Positions 54,901 through 64,000 of a stretch of DNA of 64,000 nt are shown in pieces. The DNA comes from Brachionus rotundiformis (taxonomy: Eukaryota; Rotifera; Eurotatoria; Ploima; Brachionidae). Positions within the stretch are counted from its first letter, which is position 1. Every line of letters starts with the position of its first letter. The notes beneath the pieces are model-generated. The model was not told where the DNA came from and made no database searches. It was given only the letters and a program-made list of their open reading frames with translations. The position numbers and the translations under genes are program-made. Where the stretch lies: positions 2,690,102 to 2,754,101 of the forward strand of contig JAESIW010000180.1 in the NCBI GenBank assembly GCA_016802295.1. The letters are read 5' to 3'.

Positions 54901-55900
54901 CTACATTAAACTACGTCCTATAAGACCCTGAATTTCATTTTTTTTTGGGAGACAAGAAACAAAATAACCACTTTTATTTTTTGAGGCTATAATATATTAA
55001 TTCAATGCTATAAAAAAGTGATATAAAAAACTAGATTTGAATTTTTATTTTATTGATATAAAGAAATAGTATATTGATATAAAAAACACCGATAATGAAA
55101 TAATTTTTTTTAATGATAAAATAAATGCTATAAAACATAAAAGAATTATATTTTTAATCTTTTGCTAGATAAAAAGTATTAGTTCTTTCTGATCCAGTTA
55201 TTCAATGAATTTAAGCGAATTTTTTTAAAAATCATATTCCGAAAGAGGATAAAATTTCCAACATTTTGATGTATATTTTTATCTTAAAAAAGGGTGGGGT
55301 AATTTTTATTTTTTAAAAAAAGCAAAATAAAAAACATTGTTTTCACTTAAATTGTATGTAGTCACAGGGATTACTTGATAGACCATTTTTTTAAATCAAC
55401 TAGACAAAATACTGAACTAAATAAAAAATACTGAAATTGATAACTTTTGTTATTTAACTTAATATTGAACACAAATTCGATTAAAATAATTAATATGTCA
55501 CCAAAGTCTAAATTTTTTCGTTCTCGCGCTAGTAACATTGGATTTTTTGCAAGAAAAAATTTATTGAATTTGAATCTGATGATCAAATAGATTTTTCAAT
55601 GCTTTTTGGAAATTCTGATTATAAATAAAGCTCGTTTTAAACATTAAGAAAATCAACTCAATCAATTTTCAAAGCTATTTAATAAAAAAAAATTAATGAA
55701 TAACTATTATATTGATTTGATTCATTTTTCAACAATCAGTCAACGATCTAAGCCAATCTGGATCAAAATTTGGAAGGTAAAGATTTATCAATTTTGAAGA
55801 TAGCTTTGTTTTAAAAATTCGTTCTGAGAATAATAGTATTAGATAAACCAACATTTTTTAAAAGAAAAATTAATCTTTATTTAAAAATTGTAATAAAAAT
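54901..55900. other. Intergenic, no gene seen
   Basis: A/T-rich. A 71-codon open frame on the minus strand (55371-55586) has no recognisable similarity and is treated as chance. Confidence 0.4.
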
Positions 55901-56113
55901 TACCGTATTCCCCTCTAAATAAGTGCCCCCCTAAGACTCCCTTTTTAAAAGCTAATCAAAAATGGCTTAGTTCTATCTATGTTGCGTTCTTGTAAAACAT
56001 ACTTAAATCTTTATAAATTATTTAATTTAAAGAAAATTTTCTATCATATAAGGGCTTCAATTCTTCAATAAAGACACGATTTTGGCGGCCCTTATTTACA
56101 AGGATTTACGGTA
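55901..56113. mobile_element. MITE with TACCGTA termini
   Basis: The ends are AT-TACCGTA...TACGGTA-AT. Inside them, CTAAATAAGTGCCCCCCT on the left corresponds to the complement of the right-hand GGCGGCCCTTATTTACAAGG, an imperfect terminal inverted repeat of about 30 bp. The element is ~213 bp, non-coding, and markedly GC-richer at its ends than its surroundings. Elements with TACCGTA-TTCNNCTAATAAG-type ends are common in invertebrate genomes (from memory). No clear target duplication beyond AT. Confidence 0.65.
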
Positions 56114-56687
56114 ATACAACAAATCAACAAAAATCATTTAACTTTTTTAATATACAAGATTAGACGAATTTAAAGGACACCATGTTGTACTACGGTCTAA
56201 ATTGAACAAAACTTTTCATAGGCTTAATGGAAACTTAGTTAATTATTTAAACTACATTTTTCTGAAGATTAGATTTTTATTGAAATAATTTCAAAATAAA
56301 ATTAAATAAAAATTTCTCATTTCTCATTAATTTATATTTTGTTGAGAAAGCGGTATCTGAACATTCTAGATTATTTGATACCATGAATGATTGATCGGCT
56401 TTAAACTTAAATTTCTGGGATTATAATAATTTATTTTTTTAAAGATAACTTTAACAAATCTTTCAAATTGTTTATTTTTATTGAATTGCTTGAATAAATC
56501 AGTAGAAAATCAAAGTTTTTCTTACTTATAACCTAAACCCGAGCCTATTAGCCTGGTTTATCGCTGACCTGGTTTTTCTTCTATTTATTCCATAATCTTT
56601 CTATTTGTCTAGACTTTATTAATAAGAAGATATCAAAAAATAGATAAATACCATTGAATCAGTATCAAAATCAGAATTTTTGAAAAA
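56114..56687. other. Intergenic, upstream of calumenin
   Basis: A/T-rich, nothing recognised. Confidence 0.4.
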
Positions 56688-58441
56688 ATGAAATCGATTC
56701 TAATTCCAATCACCTTTTTTATATATTTAAGCTGTATAAATTGTAGTGCCTTAAACTTGGAAGATGAAAGAGTTCACACTCATGTAGGAATCATCTTTTC
56801 CTCTAATAATGGATTAAAACATACTCCTTTTAGAAACTATCTGAAGAACTGCATTACCAAGACACAAATGGTGACAACTTATTCGAGCACAATGTTGAAT
56901 ATGACCATGAGGCTTTTTTAGGGAAAGACGAGGCCGAAAAATTCAAATCACTGACCCCGGAAGAAAGCAAAGAAAGACTTGGGTAAGAAATCGAATTTAA
57001 GTTAATGAATACCAAGATTATAAATTCTGGTTTTTCAACAAAGAAAAATTGTCGATAAAATTGACATTGATCATGATGAGTTCATTAACGAAACTGAATT
57101 ATATGAATGGCTAAAAAATGTGACCAAAGATGAACTATTTAAAGATACAGAAGAAAAATGGAAGTTATTCGGAGAAAATACCACTTTAGAAGAATATTTA
57201 GAGACTAACTTTGGCGCGTTAAAATACTGTAAGCTAATTTAATATTGGCTTAGTTGTTCATTTAATTCATCAATAATTACATCATGATCATCATTAATTT
57301 ATTTTTTAAATTAAACTATTTTATTCTTAGTAAACTAGTTGGTAAGATAGACCGTAATCATGATACTTATATTACTGAGAATGAGCTTCGAATTTGGATA
57401 AGACAACAGCACAGACTTGATTTACAAAAAGAGACTGATAAAAAATGGAAAAAAGTTAATCCAAACCAATATCAATTTTTAACATTTGATGAATTAATTG
57501 AAAACACAATAGGTGGCCCAGAGACATGTATGTTAGTGTGGCTAAGCATGCATGTCTAGGTTTTTTTCATAATTGGTTCATTATTTTTAAAGGGAACGAT
57601 GAAGAAAAAGAAAATCGTAAAGACTTGTACCAATCTTATTTAAAGATGATGGAACGAAATAAGAAAAGATTTAAAGCGGCTGATTTTGATGGAGATGGAA
57701 AACTGAGCCGAACTGGTATAAATTTTTTCAAACTTTTTTAAAATGTTATCATTAAAATTAATAAAAAAAATAATAACTTTTGATTACATATTGGTTCATA
57801 ATTTTTATAATTAAGAATACTCAGATTTTTTGCATCCTGAAGAATCCAAAACAATGCGAGAAATTGTTATAGATGTAAAATAGCATTTTTTAATTATTCA
57901 TTTTAATCAAATCTTTTTAAGGAAACAATTGAAGATTTGGACAAAAATAATGATGGAGTAGTTAGTTTAGAAGGTAGTGTTTTTTCTCTTTAAACTTGAA
58001 TAAGAAGTTAATTTTTATTTCTAAGAGTTCATTCGTAAGTAGAAATAAATTGGTTTTTAATTGCAAAGCTTGAATTTTGGTTAAGTTGACCTGAAAAAGA
58101 GCTTAAGGGAAGATGAAAAAGAACCAGAATGGATTCAAGTAGAGATTGAAAATTTCAAATTGTTCAGAGATAAAAATAAAGACGATGTTTTGGATCGTGA
58201 GGAAGTAAATGAATGGATATTACCAACAGACTATGACCATTCTTTGAATGAAGCCAAGCATTTGATTTACGAAGCTGATGAAAATAAGGTAGAGCATAAT
58301 TTAAAATTTTAATTAAATTATTAAAATTAAAATAAGGATGGTAAATTGAGTAAAAAAGAGATTTTGGATAGTTATAATTTGTTTGTGGCAAGTCAAGCAA
58401 CAGCATATGGTAAAGCAATCTACCAAAAAGAAGATCTTTAA
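56688..58441 (+). CDS. CALU: Calumenin/reticulocalbin-type ER Ca2+-binding protein, mutually exclusive exon
   Basis: Exons 56688-56783, 56834-56982, then either 57044-57228 (3a) or 57331-57527 (3b), then 57593-57715, 57816-57874, 57922-57973, 58026-58034, 58086-58288 and 58337-58441. This gives 326 (3a) or 330 (3b) residues, close to human calumenin (315). Signal peptide ~1-20. Family landmarks: DYDHEAFLG-like (EYDHEAFLGKDEA), LTPEESKERLG, FDGDGKLSRTEYSDFLHPEE, DLDKNNDGVVSLEEF, DEPEW-like (EPEWIQVE), WILPTDYDH, ENKDGKLSKKE. The C-terminus is KEDL, a KDEL-like ER retrieval signal. Exons 3a and 3b encode the same EF-1/EF-2 unit, share entry phase 2 and exit phase 1, and cannot be spliced together in frame (that join gives an immediate stop). 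One exon is only 9 nt. CRC-type function: luminal calcium handling. Confidence 0.88.
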
Positions 58442-58630
58442 AGAAGAATATTTTTTTATTTTAAAATTATTTTGTTTTGTTTGATTTTTCTAAGTTAAAT
58501 CGCTTACTAATTATCTAATAAAAAGGTTAGAAGCTAAGAACTTTTTTGAATAAATTTTCGTAACATAATCCCGATCAGCATTTAAAAATTTTAATTGATA
58601 AAGATTGAAAAATGTTCAATCAATTAATTT

Positions 58631-60676
58631 TTAATTAGCTAAGTTTAAAAAAGCTCTTTTGAATTCTTCTAAATCCAAATGTCCATCATTATTTATATCT
58701 AAAGTAGCAAACAATAATTTCACATCATCTTCGCCATATCTTCTTCCCAAGCGACTGTTCAATCTGAGTAAAATTTTCTCAGCATCTTCAACTGAAATAG
58801 TCCCTTTGTTATCTTTATCTATCGATCGAAATATTTTTTCGATCAAACTCGATATAGAGCTGGCTGTGGAAAAAGTTGGTAGTTTGGAACCTGAAGCTGT
58901 TGACAAAGTTAATCCAGATGCTCTAGAACGAGTAGGATTTTCATATTTGATTGATGTTGAAAAAGAAGGCTGTTGGACTACAGCGGATGCAGATTTTAAA
59001 ATAGAACGTTGAGAAAGCCTTGGTGATTCTTGAATGGCATTAGATGATGGAGCTTTTATTAGAGGAGAATTTTCAATTTCTATTGGAGTAAAATGTTGGC
59101 TGTGTTTTGGTGAAGTTCTTGATTGAGTTGGTTCTTGATTTGAGAATATTGATCCGGCTTTTTCGGATTTAACTGATGGTGGTTTTAGTGAATAAACAGA
59201 GGGAGCCTTTTCTGATCTCAAGGAAGGAGCTCTTCCGGACAAGATAGAAGATGTTTTAACAGATGTTGTTTTTGAAGAAACAAATGATGCAGATGGGAGA
59301 TAAACAGAATTATTCACTGGAGTATTGGATAAATTTTTTTTGGACCTATTTGATAAAATAGAGGGAGAAGGGCTTTTAGGTAAATTTGAAGAATTTATTT
59401 GAGCGGCACTAGCAGATCTAGAAATATTGGAAGATGTTGTTTGATTGGCAAATTTCTGTAAATAATGTCTATATTGAGCAAGTCCTTCAGTTTCTAAATC
59501 GACCAAATTCAGAGCATCAACATCGCCTTCTAAATCATGGACAGGATTAGGTTTGTGATCAGCAGCCAAAACCAAGCCATCTGGAGTCTTAATGTCCAAA
59601 ACAAAATCTGGCAACTCGCTTGCTTTCTTCATCACATCGCCATATCTCTCGACATACTCGGCCGGATTAGCTCTTATAACACCCAAGTACTTGAACTCTT
59701 TTTTAACATTAACCTGTGGTGCTTCCCATTGAACAATCACATTTCTTGGCTTGACCACAATCGGATCGGCTTCGCTTGGTTTTTGGAAAATTACTCTCCG
59801 CTTCACTTCGGCATAAGGCAACCAACGCTCAACAATAACAGCCTGAGGTTTTGGCGGCAATGGTGCAAGACGCTCAACAACAACTTTACGCGGCGGTGGT
59901 GGTATTCTCTTTCCACTTATTGTGATCACTTTTCTTCCAACTTGAGCTGGTGGCGTTGGTGGTGCTTCTCTGATAATCAAAGGCTCTGGTGTTTCTGGTC
60001 TAGCTGGCTGCTGACGAATGACCAGTGGTGGCGCTGGTGCTGTCAATTCATTTGGCATTTGATTGATTATGATCTCGCCAGGAGCTGGCGGAGTAGGTGG
60101 ACGCAAATATCTGATCGCCAGCTCTTGAATATACTCAATTTGTTGAGCAGATTTTTTGATCAACATTTCAGGATTATTGTCCATATTTATCTTGTATTCA
60201 TTGATTGGCAATTCACCTCTCCAATTTATTACCTCACTTTTGTTTGCCCAAATACCCTTTTCGCCATTCACCTCAATTTCTTCACTCTCTTCAATCTCTA
60301 TCGGATTTTCAGACTGCAATATTGATACTTCTACTTTACTCAAATAGTTTGGATCATAATTGGTTTTAAAATTCGACTGATTGTTCAAAAATTGAGACCT
60401 AAGCGATTGTGTAGACGGTCGTCTTTTTGTTTCGAATTCTAACAAATCTTTGGCAATTCTGGAAACAGAATTGGTGCTTACCGCCGGTTTAGTAATTCCA
60501 AGACTGTTTACGGTCAAAAGCCCTTGATTGTCTGTTAGCCTTGCAGACAGGAGGCTATCTCCTGAACCTACTGCAGAAGCCGACTTATGTAATGACATTT
60601 TTCTAGAGCTTAAACCTGATCTTCTTGAAGAAGTTTTACTTTCAGGCGATTTTCTTTCCTCTACCACGTAACTCAT
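58631..60676 (-). CDS. Pro-rich, alveolin-like motif protein with C-terminal EF-hand pair
   Basis: Single-exon 681-residue protein. The N-terminus is Ser/Arg-rich and disordered (~1-120). Residues ~190-330 are Pro/Arg/Val-rich with units such as PPTPPAPGEIII, PPPPRKVVVERLAP and KPQAVIVERWLPYAEVKRR; repeated (I/V)VER(W/L)LP motifs resemble those of alveolin/articulin-type cytoskeletal proteins (from memory). A compact domain follows (VQWEAPQVNVKKEFKYLG...NPAEYVERYGDVM, ~310-420), then a Ser-rich linker and two EF hands: DKDNKGTISVED (~615) and canonical DINNDGHLDLEE (~655). There is no signal peptide or membrane segment. Likely cytoskeletal and calcium-responsive; the exact family is not settled. 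Convergent with the calumenin gene, ends 190 bp apart. Confidence 0.7.
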   Translation of the reverse strand: MSYVVEERKSPESKTSSRRSGLSSRKMSLHKSASAVGSGDSLLSARLTDNQGLLTVNSLGITKPAVSTNSVSRIAKDLLEFETKRRPSTQSLRSQFLNNQSNFKTNYDPNYLSKVEVSILQSENPIEIEESEEIEVNGEKGIWANKSEVINWRGELPINEYKINMDNNPEMLIKKSAQQIEYIQELAIRYLRPPTPPAPGEIIINQMPNELTAPAPPLVIRQQPARPETPEPLIIREAPPTPPAQVGRKVITISGKRIPPPPRKVVVERLAPLPPKPQAVIVERWLPYAEVKRRVIFQKPSEADPIVVKPRNVIVQWEAPQVNVKKEFKYLGVIRANPAEYVERYGDVMKKASELPDFVLDIKTPDGLVLAADHKPNPVHDLEGDVDALNLVDLETEGLAQYRHYLQKFANQTTSSNISRSASAAQINSSNLPKSPSPSILSNRSKKNLSNTPVNNSVYLPSASFVSSKTTSVKTSSILSGRAPSLRSEKAPSVYSLKPPSVKSEKAGSIFSNQEPTQSRTSPKHSQHFTPIEIENSPLIKAPSSNAIQESPRLSQRSILKSASAVVQQPSFSTSIKYENPTRSRASGLTLSTASGSKLPTFSTASSISSLIEKIFRSIDKDNKGTISVEDAEKILLRLNSRLGRRYGEDDVKLLFATLDINNDGHLDLEEFKRAFLNLAN

Positions 60677-61799
60677 TTTGATAGACTGTGTTAGTTAGTT
60701 AACTAGAAAGGAAATTTTGTTACTTTATATAGCTAAAAGAATTCAATTTATTTTTAATGATGGAAGAATATGAAGAACCAAGTTTTAATTAGTTTTAACA
60801 TTTTTTTATTGTTTTTTTTTCTAATTCTGTATTAATTGGAACATTTACATTTTTATGTTTTGTTTTTTAAATTTAAACGAATCAAACAGTCAGATATGAT
60901 TGTAAATTATATCACCATAAAATATATGTTTATTACCAAAGTAATTATTTCACCCAGTTTGTTATTCTTTTTGAGCACGGACACAATCAAGCACTGAATC
61001 TCGTGCTCATCTTGTTGTTTGTTAATTAACATGTTTAGTTTTTAATTTAAATTTTTATTTCCCTAAACAATAATTAATACATTTTTGCTTGTAATTTTTT
61101 TTCAAATATTTTATAAACAATTTGTCTCCTTTTAGACTAATTAGTGATGTTTGAGAAATTTTAAAAGTGCGTGTATATTTCCCTAAATTTATTACAAGAT
61201 AATACTTTTAGGTTTTAATTTTAAAAATAGTTTATTTCAGGCATGAAATTGAAAAAAATAAAATTATTTATGCTAAACCAGATGCCAGGAAAGTTATCCT
61301 ATTTAGTTTGATGACTTTCTTTTTTTTAAGTTTTTGAATAATTAATCAAATAATTTAAGAAAAATTAATCATTAAAAACCACATTTTTTACTTTTTGGAA
61401 TTTGCTATTTCTTTACCGTAGCAAATTTTTGTCTAAAAAAAAATAATTTACCTCGTCTTTTTGCGATCTAATTTTATCAAAGACTGATTTTTTATTCTCT
61501 AATTAGAACATTAATTAAAAATATAAAGCTAATTTAAAGACACAAACTACAAAGAATTATAAAATAAATCATGCACTCAATTATTTATTTTTATAGATAA
61601 CTATAACACTTTCAGTACCCTTCAAAATGAATATTTATTGTTGAAAATGCTTATTAACAAATCAATGTGTAATAAAGATATATAAGTCATATCAAAAAAA
61701 TTTCAATTTAGTTTAACATCTCTTGCAATTTATCATTTTTAAATTGATAAAGTAAGTACATTAGCTCAAAAGACATAGATCATTGTCCTGATACATTGT
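60677..61799. other. Intergenic, no gene seen
   Basis: A/T-rich upstream region of the EF-hand gene. No feature recognised. Confidence 0.4.
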
Positions 61800-61856
61800 T
61801 TTTTAAAGTTTTGCAGCATGAATAGTTTATTTCAATCGGAATTGCTGTTTTACAAT

Positions 61857-62240
61857 TTAAATAAATATTTTAAATATTTGGATAAGATCGCTTCTTTGCC
61901 TTCTTATTTGAAGATTATTCAGATCCATTTTGTTCAATCTGTCAGTATAATTTAATTTTCTCAACTCAAGCACCAGTCTCGTCGCTCTTCTTTGCACTTT
62001 TTCCAACTCATTTATATCTTTTACATAGTATGGATACCATGAGCTAATGGCATACTCTAGATGTGGTCTAACAAGGGATTTGAATAAAAGTGTTGTGTTA
62101 TGTATGTCAAGGAATTTAAACGATTTTCTGATCAACCCCAACATCTTATTTGCTTTAGCAGTGCTATGTCTAACTTGAATGTACCATTTCATATCATGTT
62201 TTATATATATTCCAAGATCCTTTTCACAGAATGTTTTAGC
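61857..62240 (-). mobile_element. Non-LTR retrotransposon ORF fragment (inverted 5' part)
   Basis: The minus strand reads TFCEKDLGIYIKHDMKW... KANKMLGLIRKSF, LVRPHLEYAISSWYPY, ELEKVQRRATRLV and LQIRRQRSDLIQIFKI. This is the region immediately C-terminal to the reverse-transcriptase core in Jockey/CR1-type ORF2 proteins. Only ~125 residues remain; there is no catalytic core. It abuts, head to head, the 3' end of the same kind of element on the plus strand. Confidence 0.8.
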
Positions 62241-62465
62241 TAAAAGTTTTCAACTAAGATTTAATTTTCTTACAAATAGGATCACGACAGTCTGGAACAA
62301 ATTACTAACTGACATAGTTAATGCAGGAAATTTGAACAGTTTTTAGACTAAACTGGACGTCTGGATGAAAGAAAATTTATCGTTTCTTGAAGCGACTGCT
62401 AAAGCCCTATAGGGCTATGCTTGAATACAAGTTCAAGTCGCAGTTCAATTTACTACTACTACTAC
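62241..62465 (+). mobile_element. Non-LTR retrotransposon 3' end with (TAC)n tail
   Basis: The plus strand reads LRFNFLTNRITTVWNKLLTDIVNAG...NSF*TKLDVW, the typical last residues of Jockey/CR1-like ORF2 with one internal stop. A short 3' UTR (AGCCCTATAGGGCT palindrome) and a (TAC)5 tail at 62451-62465 follow. Together with the inverted piece to its left it has the structure of a twin-primed, 5'-inverted insertion. Confidence 0.78.
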
Positions 62466-63795
62466 AATACCTATAAGATTTTGAATTTACCAACAAAATT
62501 TTTCAGTATTATTATATATCATGCACCTATTATATACCTATTAAATACACTAATATATTTAGAATATATTTAGATTAAATTAAAAAATTGAAAAAAAATT
62601 TTTTGATCAAAATTGCATATTTTAGAATTTTAAAAAAATTTAAATCCAGAGGACTTATACTCAAATGATCAAATAATTTATAAATTTGATTAAATTAATC
62701 AATTAAATATTTTTTTCAATTTCTTTACTTTTCAAAGACAAAGTTAAGATTAAAATTGATTTTAAAACCGAAATTCTTGTTGGTAAAACAAAAACTGCGA
62801 ATTTATCGATTTAAGATTTTAACTTTTTTTCAAATATTTACTTAGATTTTCTTATATCTAGTAATTATGAATTAAATAATATTTTTAATTATTTTTTTCA
62901 AGAACCACTTTAATTAGCAATGATAAAGCAATTTTAGTTGTCTGGTTTGTAAGGAGGTTACTTAGAGTTAAAACAAAGATATTTCATTAAAGCCTTAAAT
63001 GATATAGTGTATTTAATTTTAAGATATAAAAGTTTACTTCTTGACAAAACTCTTAAAACGTGTGATTTTATCAAAAAGATAAACATCTTTCGGAAATTGC
63101 TAAAAGCAAATCACATTTAAGTTTTAATTTCAATTTCTTTGACACTTCAAATGTATTCCTACAACAGTAACATTTTATCAAGAAAAATTCATATCTGATT
63201 TATTGTCAATCATTTCGGCCACATTCTAAATTTCTTTATTAATTCAAAAAATGGAAATAAGTCACTTCTGTACTGTCCCTAAAATAAAAATATCCCAGAA
63301 AAAAAAATCTTGATATTAAAAAAATATTTTAAATAATTAGAAAATAAAAACATTAAGAAATAAGTTTTTGATTAAATCTGAATACAATAAAACATCAAGC
63401 TTTATAAATTTAATTTTTCAGATTTATCAAAAAGAAATTATTTATTAAGAAATTATTTTTAAAAATTAAACAATGTAAGTCAACTAAGAAAAACATATTT
63501 TAATAAAATGTCTTTTAAAAATTTATATGATAAATTTAAAAATATAAATCATTAAAAAAAAACTTAATTCATTTTCTTTGATAAAATAAGAAAGGCAAAA
63601 CTAATGAATTAAAATTAGTAAGATTAATTGACTATTGGCGGTACGCAAAATTACTTTAAAAATATAAAACAAAAGCAAACCATGCCAAAAGCTTTTATAA
63701 AAAACTGCATCTAATTAATTTAGATACGACTATATATATATTTTTAGAGTTAAGAAAATTAAAATTTAGTTCAATTTTTGAGGAAATAAAGCTAA
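62466..63795. other. Intergenic, no gene seen
   Basis: Very A/T-rich, nothing recognised. Confidence 0.4.
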
Positions 63796-64000
63796 ATGTG
63801 TCTTTCAGAATATCAACAAATGTTTCCTAGAGAAAAATCAGAAAAAAGGCAAAATGGAAAAAAAAACTGTGATCAAACTGATTCAGGATTTTTTAGTGAA
63901 ATTGATTTTCAAATTTTAAATTCAAAGTATTTTAAAGACAAGATGGAAAAAGAAATTAATTTTAAAATCGATGGAAAAATAGGAAAAGATACAATATCCG
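63796..64000 (+). CDS. Start of a Lys-rich protein running off the window
   Basis: An open frame of 68 codons begins at an ATG (63796) and reaches the window edge without a stop: MCLSEYQQMFPREKSEKRQN... then an acidic/Lys-rich stretch. CLSEYQxxF faintly recalls SEYQ motifs of microtubule proteins such as MDM1/SAXO, but one short motif is not enough to assign it. In DNA this A/T-rich a stop-free 205 bp is suggestive, not conclusive. Confidence 0.4.
   Translation, partial: MCLSEYQQMFPREKSEKRQNGKKNCDQTDSGFFSEIDFQILNSKYFKDKMEKEINFKIDGKIGKDTIS

Noticed and set aside
55371..55586. 71-codon minus-strand frame
   Set aside because: A/T-biased composition, no similarity, no splice or start context.
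59537..60347. 262- and 63-codon plus-strand frames
   Set aside because: Antisense shadows of the minus-strand EF-hand gene, whose domains are recognisable.
1..64000. CRISPR arrays, bacterial operons, ribosomal RNA
   Set aside because: No spaced direct repeats, no Shine-Dalgarno-led gene strings, no rRNA-like conserved blocks; the window is eukaryotic.

Overview
The window is AT-rich nuclear DNA of an invertebrate animal. The gene content is metazoan (EPG5, RMC1, ARID2, RNF141, calumenin). Introns are short, mostly 40-60 nt with GT...AG ends, intergenic DNA is very A/T-rich, and small inverted-repeat elements are frequent. A rotifer of the Brachionus type fits this, but that assignment is inference; no species marker was identified.

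Layout. 1-16.4 kb holds a neuronal-calcium-sensor-like gene (+) and then a cluster of repetitive, low-complexity proteins. Four of these are Pro-rich (most with Cys-Pro-Pro runs), and most start Met-Gly-x-x-x-Ser. They lie on both strands: 4096 (+), 5438 (+), 7089 (-), a large multi-exon gene 15353-11653 (-) and 16413 (-). RNF141 (-, 9.0-9.9 kb), a MULE/hAT-like MITE, a tiny retroposon with a 50-bp target duplication, and a stray fragment of the 15-kb gene sit among them. ARID2 (-, 17.3-22.0 kb, 7 exons) and EPG5 (+, 23.0-32.2 kb, one 3073-codon exon) diverge from a shared 1-kb intergenic region. RMC1 (+, 32.4-35.3 kb, 3 exons) starts 200 bp after EPG5.

36-53.6 kb is a duplicated region. Three P-type (P2C/Na,K-like) cation ATPases (+) are interleaved with an intact gene (-) and two decayed copies (+) of a Crinkler-type P-loop NTPase/PD-(D/E)xK nuclease family. 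The ATPases share near-identical nucleotide blocks separated by diverged sequence, which suggests gene conversion. The third ATPase and a neighbouring ARF-like GTPase have lost residues normally essential for ion binding and GTP hydrolysis.

53.8-64 kb holds the ARF-like gene (-), a MITE, a calumenin-type ER calcium-binding protein (+) with two alternative versions of one exon, a convergent Pro-rich EF-hand protein (-), a rearranged non-LTR retrotransposon tail, and the start of a gene that runs off the right edge.

Links between genes: EPG5 and RMC1 both act on Rab7-dependent autophagosome/late-endosome fusion and are adjacent here. Three EF-hand genes lie in the window. The myristoylation-type Pro-rich cluster is the least explained gene system in the window. 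All coordinates come from reading the sequence by eye; splice sites were chosen by GT/AG, phase and similarity to remembered family sequences.
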